DNA from: DASVTR01 sp036382855
GTDB taxonomy: Bacteria; Acidobacteriota; Blastocatellia; Pyrinomonadales; Pyrinomonadaceae
Assembly (NCBI GenBank): GCA_036382855.1
Contig: DASVPO010000008.1
Span: forward strand, 1-64,000
Direction of reading: 5' to 3'
Length of the DNA stretch: 64,000 nt
In this document: piece after piece, positions 7,504-15,724 of the stretch
How positions within the stretch are numbered: the first letter of the stretch is position 1
Layout: each line of letters opens with the position of its first letter
The notes under the pieces: generated by a model
The model's input: only the letters and a program-made list of their open reading frames with translations
Database searches by the model: none
What the model was told of the DNA's origin: nothing
Program-made: the position numbers and the translations under genes

Positions 7504-8739
7504 ATGCTCACCGCTGAAATCATCGCCATCGGCTCGGAACTGCTGACGCCTGACCGCTCCGATACCAATAGCCTCTGGCTGACTGAAAAACTGAACGGCA
7601 TCGGCATAGAGGTCAAGCTCAAAACGATTGTCGGAGACGACGACGCGCGTCTTGAGGAAACGATTAAGGATGCGCTCAGGCGTTCGCGCGTCGTCATTAT
7701 GACGGGCGGGCTTGGGCCAACAGAGGACGACATCACGCGCAAGGTCGCGGCCCGCGCTCTGGGGCGTCGCTTAAAGCTCGACGAAAAAGTGCTCGAAGAA
7801 ATAAGCGCGCGTTTCTTAAGCTTCGGTCGTTCGATGCCGCAGATTAACTCGCGGCAGGCGATGGTTATCGAAGGCGCGGAAGTCCTAGCTAATCCGAACG
7901 GCACAGCGCCAGGCATGTTCATCGAATACGACACGCGTGCAGTCGTTCTCCTGCCCGGCCCTCCGCGAGAGATGCGCCCTATGTATGAGATGTTTGTGCA
8001 GCCGAAGCTGGCGGCTAAGGCGGGCGATGTGCGCGTCGTGAGGCGCGTGCTGCGTGTGGCGGGGATGGGCGAGTCTGCTTTGGATGAGCGCATCGCGCCG
8101 GTCTATACGCAGTACAAGAATCCGCAGACTACGATCCTTTTCAATCGCAGCGAGATTGAGATTCACCTCACAGCGCAGGCCAAAACCGAGCAGGAAGCCG
8201 AACTGCTGCTCGACGGCCTCGCCGGACAGATTGAAGAACGTTTGGGCCATTCCATCTTCGCCTTTCGTGGCGAGACGATGGAAGAGGTCGTCGGATTGCG
8301 CCTTGCTGTCGGCGGCTTCACGCTCGCCGTCGCAGAAAGTTGCACGGGTGGACTCATCGCAGAACGACTGACGGAAGTGGCCGGTTCGTCAGTCTACTTC
8401 ATGGAGGGCGTCGTCGCTTATTCAAACGAAGCGAAGACGAGAACGCTCGGCGTTGACCCAGATTTGATTTCGCGCGTTGGCGCTGTCAGCGCCGAAGTGG
8501 CGGAAGCGATGGCAGAGGGCGTGCGCAATCGCGCCGACACGGATTTCGGTCTTTCCGTGACGGGCATCGCAGGGCCGGGCGGCGGCAGCGAAGAGAAGCC
8601 CGTCGGCCTCGTTTACATAGCGCTTGCAGACGATGCACACACGGAGCATCGCAAGCTGATGCTGCCCGGCGACCGTCATCTCATACGCTGGCGTGCATCG
8701 CAGGCCGCGCTCGACCTGCTGCGCCGGCGGTTGATTTAA
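7504..8739 (+). CDS. cinA: CinA: MoCF-like domain plus nicotinamide-nucleotide amidase
   Basis: The 411-residue protein has the usual two-part CinA structure. Residues 1-170 are a molybdopterin-binding-like (COG1058) domain: AEIIAIGSELL, MTGGLGPTEDD, LPGPPREM. Residues 255-411 are the PncC amidase domain, with AESCTGGLIAERLT, YSNEAKTRTLGV and VTGIAGPGGGSEEKPVGLV. In characterised relatives the enzyme hydrolyses ADP-ribose or NAD-derived compounds and deamidates NMN in pyridine-nucleotide salvage. Length and domain order are complete. The ATG follows an A-rich stretch with no clear ribosome site. It is not next to recA here. Confidence 0.93.
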   Translation: MLTAEIIAIGSELLTPDRSDTNSLWLTEKLNGIGIEVKLKTIVGDDDARLEETIKDALRRSRVVIMTGGLGPTEDDITRKVAARALGRRLKLDEKVLEEISARFLSFGRSMPQINSRQAMVIEGAEVLANPNGTAPGMFIEYDTRAVVLLPGPPREMRPMYEMFVQPKLAAKAGDVRVVRRVLRVAGMGESALDERIAPVYTQYKNPQTTILFNRSEIEIHLTAQAKTEQEAELLLDGLAGQIEERLGHSIFAFRGETMEEVVGLRLAVGGFTLAVAESCTGGLIAERLTEVAGSSVYFMEGVVAYSNEAKTRTLGVDPDLISRVGAVSAEVAEAMAEGVRNRADTDFGLSVTGIAGPGGGSEEKPVGLVYIALADDAHTEHRKLMLPGDRHLIRWRASQAALDLLRRRLI

Positions 8740-8794
8740 GGTGAGGAAAAATCGGCGGGCGTTTGTCCTCAATAGTTCTTACAGTTTTTCGTCT

Positions 8795-9277
8795 CTATTG
8801 GTGAGAGAGGGCTTTGATAATAGTCTTCAGTTCCCAGATGAAAAGGGTGCTGACGATTGCAAGCAGGGCTGCGTTCCACGCGGTTGCACCGCTCATGCCG
8901 AGCGCGTGCTGCATCCCTTCGGGGAAAGTTTCGCGCCCTGAAGTTTCCAGTAAATTCTGAGACCAGACGTACCAGTAAAAATATTCGAGCAGTATCCATA
9001 GGAGCGCAAAGGCTGAGAAGCAGAGTCCTATCATCTTACGCGAGCTGAGCAGGATAAGGCTGGTCAGTAGCGCGATGACAATCCTGACAAACATCAGGTG
9101 AAAGTCGGGAGCGAAACAGACAGTTGCGCCCCCTGCGCTCGCCCTCTCAATCATCAGGTGCGTGTCGTATATCTCACGGATAACCCATAGAGAATTTATC
9201 GTCGCGGCCAGAATCGCAACGCTGATGGCGACGTTGATGTCTCTTAGCTGAAGCTCGCGTAAATCCTTCGGTAACAT
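8795..9277 (-). CDS. Small four-helix membrane protein, unknown function
   Basis: The 160-residue protein has four clear hydrophobic segments at about residues 15-35 (VAISVAILAATINSLWVI), 60-80 (LMFVRIVIALLTSLILL), 83-105 (IGLCFSAFALLWILLEYFYW) and 130-150 (WNAALLAIVSTLFIWEL). Its start at 9277 has a good ribosome site (AGGAAGG) on the minus strand. Residues between the first two helices may face the periplasm. I recognise no family. It lies convergent to cinA and divergent from plsY, so it is probably a single-gene unit. Confidence 0.7.
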   Translation of the reverse strand: MLPKDLRELQLRDINVAISVAILAATINSLWVIREIYDTHLMIERASAGGATVCFAPDFHLMFVRIVIALLTSLILLSSRKMIGLCFSAFALLWILLEYFYWYVWSQNLLETSGRETFPEGMQHALGMSGATAWNAALLAIVSTLFIWELKTIIKALSHQ

Positions 9278-9521
9278 CTTTCACCTTCCTCAGATTGACG
9301 AACCGCGTCGCTGCCGCCCGACAAGCTTTTTAACTCCTCCGGGTTTATAGACACTGGCTGGCTGAAGAAAGTTCCATGAGAAGGGCGCGGCGAGTTGAAA
9401 GCTTTGCTCACGGCAGACCTATCAATGCAAAGCAATATCGTTTCACCTTTTTCCGTATGCTTGCTATAGTCTCGCTTCGCCCTTTTCAAGCTTTCGACTC
9501 GCTGGGCGCGGAGTGCCTCCA

Positions 9522-10136
9522 ATGCGACCCGTGCTAATTCTAATCGCTGCCTACTTGCTCGGCTCGATTCCATTTGGCTACCTGATTGTGCGCGCGAAAG
9601 AGGGCGCGGACGTGCGCGAGAGCGGGTCGGGTGGAACGGGCGCAACGAACGTCTCAAGGCGTGCGGGGAAACTGGCGGGCGTTGTAACGCTCCTGCTCGA
9701 TGCTGCGAAGGGAGCACTCGCGGTCTGGATGGCGCGCTGGCTGTCCACGCCCGACTGGGGCATTAACTGGCTGGTAGCGGCAGCGGCGATTATCGCCGTC
9801 TTAGGGCATTGCTTCCCTGTGTGGCTGGGCTTTCGCGGCGGCAAGGGTGTCGCGACGGGCGTCGGCGTCTTCCTCAGTTTGTCGCCGCAGGCTCTGGCCT
9901 TGTCGGCATTGGTTTTTCTGCTCGTCTTTGCGACGACGCGTTACGTCTCGCTTGGTTCAATAACGGCAGCCACAGCCTTTCCGTTGTGCGTCTGGCTGCT
10001 CAGCATTTACACGCACAGCAGCGAGAACTTACGGCCCGTCATCACGGCCGCTCTCGCCAGTGCTGCGCTCATCATCTTTATGCATCGCGCCAACATCGGC
10101 AGGCTCCTGCGCGGAACCGAAAGCAAATTTAGGTGA
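9522..10136 (+). CDS. plsY: Glycerol-3-phosphate acyltransferase PlsY
   Basis: PlsY transfers an acyl group from acyl-phosphate to glycerol-3-phosphate, the first step of phospholipid synthesis, and is an integral inner-membrane protein. Family motifs are present: GSIPFGYLI near the start, SGSGGTGATNVSR (phosphate-binding), and FRGGKGVATGVGV. Five or six membrane helices are visible and the length (204 residues) is normal. The ATG at 9522 sits 8 nt after a GGAG site; a GTG at 9513 is less well placed. gpsA, which makes the substrate glycerol-3-phosphate, lies directly downstream, separated by a GATGAAC hairpin. Confidence 0.95.
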   Translation: MRPVLILIAAYLLGSIPFGYLIVRAKEGADVRESGSGGTGATNVSRRAGKLAGVVTLLLDAAKGALAVWMARWLSTPDWGINWLVAAAAIIAVLGHCFPVWLGFRGGKGVATGVGVFLSLSPQALALSALVFLLVFATTRYVSLGSITAATAFPLCVWLLSIYTHSSENLRPVITAALASAALIIFMHRANIGRLLRGTESKFR

Positions 10137-10137
10137 A

Positions 10138-10205
10138 ACGATGAAGGCGGAACGATGAACGATGAACTGTAAGCAGCTTGCCTGTCATTCATCGTTCATC
10201 GTTCC
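10138..10205. repeat. Tandem-word hairpin, GATGAAC family (copy 2)
   Basis: The left arm has CGATGAAGGCGGAACGATGAAC and the right arm GTTCATCGTTC words. The loop is ACTGTAAGCAGCTTGCCTGTC, with the AGCAGCTTG core. It starts 2 nt after the plsY stop and ends about 19 nt before the gpsA start. Confidence 0.88.
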
Positions 10206-10224
10206 TAGTTGATAGTTACTTTTT

Positions 10225-11226
10225 ATGAGTCGGATAGCGATTATAGGGGCTGGGAGTTGGGGCACGGCGCTCGGCGTTGTGGCAGGGCGCGCGGGCCATG
10301 AAGTCAGGCTGTGGGCGCGTAAGCGTGAAGTCGTCGAAGCGATAGAGCGCGAGCGAGTGAATCGTGCGTATCTCTCATCGCAGACGATTCCAGAGAGTGT
10401 GAGTGCGACGAACGATTTCGGAGAGGCGTTGAAGGATGCGGAGTTTGTGCTGCTGGCTTCGCCTTCGCACGCAACGCGCGGATTGCTGGAAGCGATGCTG
10501 CCGTCGCTCAGGAAGGAGATGCTTTTTATCAGCGCGACGAAGGGAATCGAGATTGAGACGGGCCAGCGTATTTCGGAGGTCTTGCAGGATGTTGTGGGCG
10601 AGAGTTTCGCGCCGCGCTTTGTCTGTTTGTCCGGGCCGTCGTTTGCGCAGGAAGTGGTCACGGGGCAGCCGACGGCTGTTGTGGCTGCGAGCGAGAATGT
10701 TGATGACAGTCTTGCCGTTCAAGCGCTGCTGAGCTTCCAGAATTTGCGCGTCTACACGAATACGGACTTAGTGGGAACGGAACTCGGCGGCGCTGTCAAA
10801 AACGTGATGGCCGTGGCCGCAGGAATTGTCTCAGGATTGGAACTGGGGACGAATAGCGTCGCCGCGCTCATCACGCGCGGGCTGGCGGAGATGACGCGCC
10901 TTGCGCTCGCAGAAGGCGCGCGGATTGAAACGATGATGGGCCTTGCAGGACTCGGCGATCTGGTGTTGACCTGCACGGGCGGCCTCTCTCGCAATCGCTT
11001 CGTCGGGCAGGAACTAGGACGCGGCCGCCCGCTCGTAGCCATTGTCGGCGGCATGAAGGAGGTCGCAGAAGGCGTCAAGACGACGCGCGCCGTCAAGCAG
11101 TTGGCCGCGCGTCTTAACGTCGAGATGCCGATTACAAACGAAGTCTACGCCGTTCTTTACGAAGGCAAGGTGGCGCGCGATGCCGCCGGAGAGTTAATGA
11201 CGCGGCCGCTGCGCGGAGAATTTTAA
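10225..11226 (+). CDS. gpsA: Glycerol-3-phosphate dehydrogenase [NAD(P)+]
   Basis: GpsA reduces dihydroxyacetone phosphate to sn-glycerol-3-phosphate in the cytoplasm, feeding PlsY. The N-terminus has the Rossmann motif IAIIGAGSWGTALG. Further family markers are SATKGIE, LSGPSFAQEV, the catalytic-lysine region LGGAVKNVMAVAAGI and the substrate-binding GLAGLGDLVLTCTGGLSRN. The length of 333 residues is typical. The gene has only a poor ribosome site; the sequence before the ATG is A/T-rich and follows the repeat. Confidence 0.96.
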   Translation: MSRIAIIGAGSWGTALGVVAGRAGHEVRLWARKREVVEAIERERVNRAYLSSQTIPESVSATNDFGEALKDAEFVLLASPSHATRGLLEAMLPSLRKEMLFISATKGIEIETGQRISEVLQDVVGESFAPRFVCLSGPSFAQEVVTGQPTAVVAASENVDDSLAVQALLSFQNLRVYTNTDLVGTELGGAVKNVMAVAAGIVSGLELGTNSVAALITRGLAEMTRLALAEGARIETMMGLAGLGDLVLTCTGGLSRNRFVGQELGRGRPLVAIVGGMKEVAEGVKTTRAVKQLAARLNVEMPITNEVYAVLYEGKVARDAAGELMTRPLRGEF

Positions 11227-11228
11227 AG

Positions 11229-11298
11229 GTAAGTTTTCAGTTTCCAGTTTTCAGTTTTCAGAAAAAGCAAACTGTCTTCACTGAAAACTGAAAACTGT
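11229..11298. repeat. Tandem-word hairpin, TTTTCAG family
   Basis: The left arm is repeated TTTTCAG (with one TTTCCAG) and the right arm is CTGAAAACTGAAAACTG. The loop is AAAAAGCAAACTGTCTTC. It lies between the gpsA stop and the radical-SAM gene remnant that begins at 11302. This is the only copy of this word family in the window. Confidence 0.88.
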
Positions 11299-11301
11299 TG
11301 T

Positions 11302-11547
11302 ATGGCAGGCGTTGGAGAGATAACGATTGACGAATGTCTGGAACAGATTTAAGGGCGTTTGTCGTTTGGTATCACGTAGGTGACGGTTCAGGGCGGCCTT
11401 GATGCCCGCACAAGCGTGCACTTTTATTACAGACTTGTGCGAGAAATAAAACAGGCTTTCCCTAATCTTCACGTTGACGCGTTTTCGCCCGGAGAGATTG
11501 CTTACCTGCATGAGCGGAGCGCCTTTCGAGCGGACGACTCTTTATAA
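11302..11547 (+). pseudogene. Decayed fragment of an MqnC/MqnE/CofH-type radical SAM gene
   Basis: One reading frame gives GEITIDECLEQI, stop (TAA 11350), GRLSFGIT, stop (TAG 11377), VTVQGGLDA..., then IKQAFPNLHVDAFSPGEI and AYLHE before a final TAA. This follows the middle of dehypoxanthine-futalosine cyclase, aminodeoxyfutalosine synthase and FO-synthase proteins (typical text: GATEV.LQGGLHP...AIK..FP.VH.HAFSP.EI). At the TAG a glutamate is expected, so a GAG-to-TAG change would explain it. The N-terminal Cx3Cx2C half and the C-terminal half are absent. It is a remnant of about 80 codons, not a functional gene. It starts immediately after the TTTTCAG hairpin, which may mark a deletion end. 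Confidence 0.72.
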
Positions 11548-11578
11548 GTTGCGCTCCTGAAGCACGGAATTTTTCATA

Positions 11579-12049
11579 ATGGCACAGGTTGCAGAAGATA
11601 AAACTCTGGTGACAAACCGCTTTGCTTTTCACGAGTATCACATCTCGGACAAGTATGAAGCGGGGATTGCTTTGACGGGAACGGAAGTCAAGAGCGCGCT
11701 CGACGGGCGCGTGCAGTTGAAGGATTCGTATGTCGCCGTGCGCGACGGCGAGGCTTGGTTGTTCAATGCGCACATCTCGCCTTATTCGCACGGTAACCGT
11801 GAAAACCATGACCCCACGCGCACGCGCAAGCTGCTGCTTCATCGTCGCGAAATCAGCAAGCTCGAACAGTCTGCGACCGTTCAGGGCATGACGCTCGTGG
11901 TGACACGCGTTTACATCAGAAACGGGCGCGTGAAGCTGGAGGTCGGCGTCGCGAAGGGCAAAAAGCTTTACGATAAACGAGAGACGGAGATGCGCCGCAC
12001 GATTGACCGCGAGACGCGTGCGCAGTTGAAAGAACGTAACAACAGTTGA
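11579..12049 (+). CDS. smpB: SsrA-binding protein SmpB
   Basis: SmpB binds tmRNA and delivers it to stalled ribosomes for trans-translation. The 156-residue protein is full length: TNRFAFHEYHISDKYEAGI, the core motif LTGTEVKSAL, RKLLLHRREI, and the C-terminal tail KGKKLYDKRE followed by basic helices that enter the decoding centre. The ATG at 11579 is the only start that gives the normal N-terminus. No tmRNA gene is recognisable next to it. Confidence 0.96.
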   Translation: MAQVAEDKTLVTNRFAFHEYHISDKYEAGIALTGTEVKSALDGRVQLKDSYVAVRDGEAWLFNAHISPYSHGNRENHDPTRTRKLLLHRREISKLEQSATVQGMTLVVTRVYIRNGRVKLEVGVAKGKKLYDKRETEMRRTIDRETRAQLKERNNS

Positions 12050-12131
12050 GAGAAGCTGAAGCTAAGGGCAAGCGTCCGTCGAGTTGCCAGCGGTCGGCGA
12101 AGCATGGACGAACGGCCTTGAGAACATTTAC

Positions 12132-12137
12132 TATAAT
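12132..12137 (+). promoter_or_regulatory. Perfect -10 box (TATAAT) upstream of pepA
   Basis: TATAAT occurs about 70 nt before the pepA start in the smpB-pepA gap. No good -35 hexamer is found 16-18 nt upstream, so the promoter call rests on the -10 alone. Confidence 0.35.
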
Positions 12138-12209
12138 CGTTCGCTTTGCGCTGTGGATTTGAGCCGTAGGCTAATGGGTGGATGATTTGATAGATAGAAC
12201 AGAGAGGAA

Positions 12210-13757
12210 ATGAGTATGGACGTACAAGCAAGTGTCGGGTCGCTGAAGGAGCAGGACGTGCAGGCTTTGGCCGTCGCCGTCTTTAAGGACGAGAAGGCCG
12301 GTGACGGTTTTTTAAGCGAGTTGGATGCTGCGACCGGGGGAATAATCAAGTCAGTTATTGAATCCGAAGAGTTGAAGGGCAAAGAGGGTGAGACGGTTTA
12401 CGTTCATCTCGTCGGGGATGCAGGAGGCTTGAAAGCACGACGCCTGCTCTTAATCGGCGTCGGTGCTCGCGAAGACTACACAGCCGCGCAGGTCTCACAG
12501 ATGACGGGCACGGCAGCGCGCTTTCTGCGCAACAAGAATATCAAGACCGTGGCGGTCGTGCCGCGCGCAGAAGGCGACGCCGGAAAGCTGGCGGCAGCGG
12601 CAGCCGAAGGCGCTGTGATGGGCCTCTTCGAGCCTGACAAGTATCGCACGGTTGATAAGGAAGAGCGCACGATTGAGCGCCTCGTCGTGCAGGTTGAGGG
12701 CGCAGACGAAGAGGCCATCAAGCGGGGTGTGGAGCGCGGACGCATCATCGGTGAGTGCGTCAACTTCACGCGCGACCTCTCCAACGAGCCGGGCGGATAC
12801 ATGACGCCTTCCGATATGGCAGACCGAGCGCGCGATATTGCCAGCGAGTTTGGTTTGAGCGTAGACGTGTTGGACGAAGCGCGTATGGAGCAGGAGGGAA
12901 TGGGCGCGCTCTTGTGCGTCGCGCGCGGCTCTGACCAGCCTGCGAAGTTGATTATCCTCAAATACACGCCGCGCGATGCTGGCGGGCAGCAGCAGGAGGA
13001 TGAAAACCTGCTGGCGTTTGTCGGGAAGGGAATCACCTTCGATTCCGGCGGCATCTCGCTGAAGCCCGGCGAGAATATGGAGTTGATGAAATATGACATG
13101 ACGGGCGGAGCGACCGTGCTCGGTGCGATGCGTGCCATAGCGCAGTTGAAGCCTCCGATGCCGGTGCTGGGCGTTGTGCCCACCGCCGAAAATCTTCCTT
13201 CGGGCAAGGCCACGAAACCCGGCGATGTCGTCAAAGCAATGTCTGGCAAGACCATCGAAGTCATTAACACAGACGCCGAAGGCCGGCTGATTCTCTCCGA
13301 CGCCATTTGCTACGCGAAGAAACTCGGAGCCAAGCGCGTTCTAGATATGGCGACGCTCACAGGGGCCGTCTCCATCGCGCTCGGTGATGTCAACACGGCG
13401 ATTCTCGGTACAGATCAAGCCTTCATCAACGAGGTCATCGAAGCGGGCCGGGAGGTCGGTGAAAAATTCTGGCAACTGCCGCTCGATAAGGAGTACACGA
13501 AGCAGATTAAGTCTGACATCGCCGATATTAAAAACGTTGGCGGGCGCAAGGCCGGAACGATTACGGCCGCCGCCTTCCTCAAAGAGTTTGCAGACGACAT
13601 CACCTGGGCGCATCTCGACATCGCCGGAACGGCCTGGGGCGATGATGCGAAACCATTCCGCGCCAAAGGGCCAACAGGTGTAGCCGTCCGCACGCTCATC
13701 AACATGATTGACCGCGAGGTCAATTCCCGTTCCAACGGCTCTGGGCCGCAATCTTAA
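12210..13757 (+). CDS. pepA: Leucyl aminopeptidase (M17)
   Basis: This is a cytosolic two-zinc aminopeptidase that removes N-terminal residues from peptides; some relatives also bind DNA. The N-terminal half is the macro-like domain. The C-terminal catalytic half has VGKGITFDSGGISLKPG (metal Lys and Asp), MKYDMTGGATVLG and the M17 signature NTDAEGRLILSDA. The 515-residue length is normal. The first ATG (12210) is only 3 nt from the GAGG ribosome site; the ATG at 12216 has better spacing and may be the true start. The gene ends before a strong terminator at 13797. Confidence 0.95.
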   Translation: MSMDVQASVGSLKEQDVQALAVAVFKDEKAGDGFLSELDAATGGIIKSVIESEELKGKEGETVYVHLVGDAGGLKARRLLLIGVGAREDYTAAQVSQMTGTAARFLRNKNIKTVAVVPRAEGDAGKLAAAAAEGAVMGLFEPDKYRTVDKEERTIERLVVQVEGADEEAIKRGVERGRIIGECVNFTRDLSNEPGGYMTPSDMADRARDIASEFGLSVDVLDEARMEQEGMGALLCVARGSDQPAKLIILKYTPRDAGGQQQEDENLLAFVGKGITFDSGGISLKPGENMELMKYDMTGGATVLGAMRAIAQLKPPMPVLGVVPTAENLPSGKATKPGDVVKAMSGKTIEVINTDAEGRLILSDAICYAKKLGAKRVLDMATLTGAVSIALGDVNTAILGTDQAFINEVIEAGREVGEKFWQLPLDKEYTKQIKSDIADIKNVGGRKAGTITAAAFLKEFADDITWAHLDIAGTAWGDDAKPFRAKGPTGVAVRTLINMIDREVNSRSNGSGPQS

Positions 13758-13796
13758 ACGACGAGCCTCAAAGCTGTTCGGAGCAAACAGGGCAGG

Positions 13797-13840
13797 GCGG
13801 GCGATGTTAACTGAAGTTAACATCGCCCGCTCCGTTTTTT
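13797..13840 (+). terminator. Strong factor-independent terminator after pepA
   Basis: A perfect 15-bp stem (GCGGGCGATGTTAAC / GTTAACATCGCCCGC) with a TGAA tetraloop is followed by TCCGTTTTTT. It lies 40 nt after the pepA stop. Confidence 0.92.
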
Positions 13841-13882
13841 GAGCGCATTACGGGCAGGCCGTTTGGCGGCGGAGTGTCCTTG

Positions 13883-13906
13883 ATTGTGGACAGGGGTGTC
13901 CACAAT
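13883..13906. repeat. Perfect inverted repeat ATTGTGGACA with a third half-site
   Basis: ATTGTGGACA, four Gs and TGTCCACAAT form a perfect 10-bp inverted repeat. A near copy of the half-site, ATTGTAGACA (13904-13913), follows directly. It lies in the 460-nt gene-free stretch 13841-14303. A dimeric repressor operator or a small hairpin are both possible; no matching regulator is adjacent. Confidence 0.6.
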
Positions 13907-14130
13907 TGTAGACAGTCTGGAATAACGGTTTCTGATAGATGTCAACAAATTTGCTGATATTGCATCGGAATCCTAAGTGGCACAGACATTGCTGGGGTCG
14001 GAACGAGAGTCCAAAGGGAGTGGTGACCACTTACAATTGTCCTCGCCCCCCTCGACGGTCGTTCGAGGAAGCAAGCATCGCTCCTTTTGACTCTTGTCTA
14101 ACCACAAACCCCCTTTACGGGAATCCTGCT

Positions 14131-14192
14131 GCCGCGACGCTTGCTTTAACCTCCCAAAGCGTCGCGGCGTCATTTCGTTGGAAGACGAAATG
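14131..14192. other. Two adjacent perfect hairpins upstream of the J-domain gene
   Basis: The first stem is GCCGCGACGCTT/AAGCGTCGCGGC (12 bp, 14-nt loop, 14131-14168). The second is CATTTCGT/ACGAAATG (8 bp, 6-nt loop, 14171-14192). Only 2 nt separate them. They may be part of a small RNA or a structured leader of the gene at 14304. The rest of 13841-14303 shows no credible ORF. I could not match 14217-14300 to a riboswitch class. Confidence 0.5.
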
Positions 14193-14303
14193 CGCCGTGT
14201 GATGTTATAGTATCCAGGTCAAAGGGCGACCCTCCCTGCCCAGGCACGCAGAGATGTCGGGGCGTCCCATCGCAGGCTTTTAGAAGGAGTTTGGGAAAGC
14301 GCG

Positions 14304-15104
14304 GTGGTTGATTACTACAAAATTTTAGGCGTCAGACAGACAGCATCGGCAGCCGAAATCAAGTCGGCTTACCGTAAACTGGCCCGCCAGCGGCATCCCG
14401 ACCATAACGGCGGCTCGCCAGAGGCTGCGCGCGAGTTTGCGATGCTGGCGCTGGCCTACCGCACTCTCAGCGACCCGCATGAGCGCGCCGCCTACGATGC
14501 GCAGCGCGAAAAGCGGGAAACGGCCAGCAGCTCATCCGTCCTTCATTCCAGCAATATTCACGCACGGCGTGCGCGGATGGTGGCCGCGCAGATGCGCTAC
14601 GACAGGATGGTTGACATCATCCTCGAAGCAGACCGCCGCGAAACCTCCGAACGCTCCAAGGTCGTCTTCACAACGGTCACGCTCTTTCTCTCGACCTTCA
14701 TCGTCGCGATGCTGAAGCCGCAGTTCTGGCAAAGGTTCAACGGCGTCACAGGGCGCGCGGTCGTCGTCGCGCTCTTTATCATCGGCCTCTGGCATCTGCT
14801 CACGCGCATACGCGAGTACATAGAGCGTTACACGTACCAGCCGCCGCCCGTTCATTCATTGATGAATGAAGAGGAAGCACCCGGCAAACCGTTCACGCGC
14901 TTCAGGGCCGTCGCCTTCTTAATCATCGGCTCCTTGATTAGCATCGCCGCAGGGCTTTTCGCTGGCGCTCACGCCGAATACATCATCGGCGATCTGGCGG
15001 TCTTCTTTGACCAGAAGATTCGACCCGACCTCATTTTCTACCCGCCCATCGCCGTGCTCATCGTTGACACGATGCACAAGCTCGCTTCCAAAGTTGATTT
15101 GTGA
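14304..15104 (+). CDS. Membrane-bound J-domain protein
   Basis: Residues 2-70 are a complete DnaJ domain with the HPD motif at 31-33 (RQRHPDHNG), which stimulates DnaK ATPase. There is no Gly/Phe region or zinc finger, so this is a type III J protein. After a basic helical linker come four hydrophobic segments at about residues 118-135, 148-166, 205-228 and 245-258. The J domain should therefore face the cytoplasm on a membrane anchor. It probably recruits DnaK to a membrane process that cannot be named from the sequence. The start is GTG 14304 with a GGGAAAG-like site. The next gene overlaps by one base (TGATG), indicating translational coupling. Confidence 0.85.
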   Translation: MVDYYKILGVRQTASAAEIKSAYRKLARQRHPDHNGGSPEAAREFAMLALAYRTLSDPHERAAYDAQREKRETASSSSVLHSSNIHARRARMVAAQMRYDRMVDIILEADRRETSERSKVVFTTVTLFLSTFIVAMLKPQFWQRFNGVTGRAVVVALFIIGLWHLLTRIREYIERYTYQPPPVHSLMNEEEAPGKPFTRFRAVAFLIIGSLISIAAGLFAGAHAEYIIGDLAVFFDQKIRPDLIFYPPIAVLIVDTMHKLASKVDL

Positions 15105-15604
15105 TGAGTGCATCCGCTCCTGTGCTCATCGGCGTCATCTCCGACACACACGGCAAACTGGACGAGCAGGTGCTCGGTCTGTTTGCCGGCGTCAGCCGCA
15201 TTATTCACGCGGGCGACATCGGCAGCGAAGAACTCATCTGGCAACTCGAAAAAATCGCGCCCGTCATCGCAGTGCGTGGCAATAACGACGCCAATACGAT
15301 GTGCTTCCCAAACGAACGGATGGCGGTCATCAAGGGCCGCACCTTCTACGTCCGTCATCAATTCGCGACCGTCGAGAAATTAACGGCCGCGCAGCAGCGC
15401 ATCATCGAGCAGCGGATGCCGGATGTCGTCATCTTCGGCCACAGCCACAAAGCCTACGCGGGCCAATGGCGCGGCACATTGCTTTTCAATCCGGGCAGCG
15501 CCGGACCCAAACGTTTCAGCCTCCCGCGCTCTGTCGGCCTGCTCGAAATACGCGACGAGCATCTCACTTCACGCATCATCGAACTTGACGGCGAAAGCAG
15601 TTGA
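15104..15604 (+). CDS. YfcE/MJ0936-type metallophosphoesterase
   Basis: This is a compact calcineurin-like phosphoesterase of about 166 residues. Metal-binding motifs appear in order: GVISDTHGK (D, H), HAGDIGSEE (D), VRGNND (N), and GHSHKA (two H), followed by NPGSAGPKR. Relatives hydrolyse phosphodiesters such as bis-pNPP or cyclic nucleotides with Mn or Ni; the natural substrate is usually unknown. The ATG at 15104 overlaps the stop of the J-domain gene, so the two are in one transcript. Confidence 0.92.
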   Translation: MSASAPVLIGVISDTHGKLDEQVLGLFAGVSRIIHAGDIGSEELIWQLEKIAPVIAVRGNNDANTMCFPNERMAVIKGRTFYVRHQFATVEKLTAAQQRIIEQRMPDVVIFGHSHKAYAGQWRGTLLFNPGSAGPKRFSLPRSVGLLEIRDEHLTSRIIELDGESS

Positions 15605-15688
15605 ATCGTCGAACGGTCTTCCGTAAAAGGAAGTCGTTTCTTTCTGTCTGACGAAGACTGTTCGGCTATTCGTCCATCTTCGATTTTC

Positions 15689-15717
15689 TTGCGCCTTTTT
15701 TGCGTCTCGTGTATATT
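15689..15717 (+). promoter_or_regulatory. Sigma-70-like promoter TTGCGC-17-TATATT
   Basis: A -35-like TTGCGC (15689-15694) and -10 TATATT (15712-15717) are separated by 17 nt. They lie about 235 nt before the small gene at 15953, implying a long leader. Confidence 0.5.
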
Positions 15718-15724
15718 GCGTGCA

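Noticed and set aside
11278..11511. 77-residue minus-strand frame in the gpsA-smpB gap
   Set aside because: The plus strand of the same stretch encodes a radical-SAM remnant with a far better family match; the minus frame starts without a ribosome site.
14217..14300. Possible riboswitch before the J-domain gene
   Set aside because: Sequence such as GGTCAAAGGGCGACC looked suggestive, but no complete consensus of a c-di-GMP, c-di-AMP or other class could be matched.
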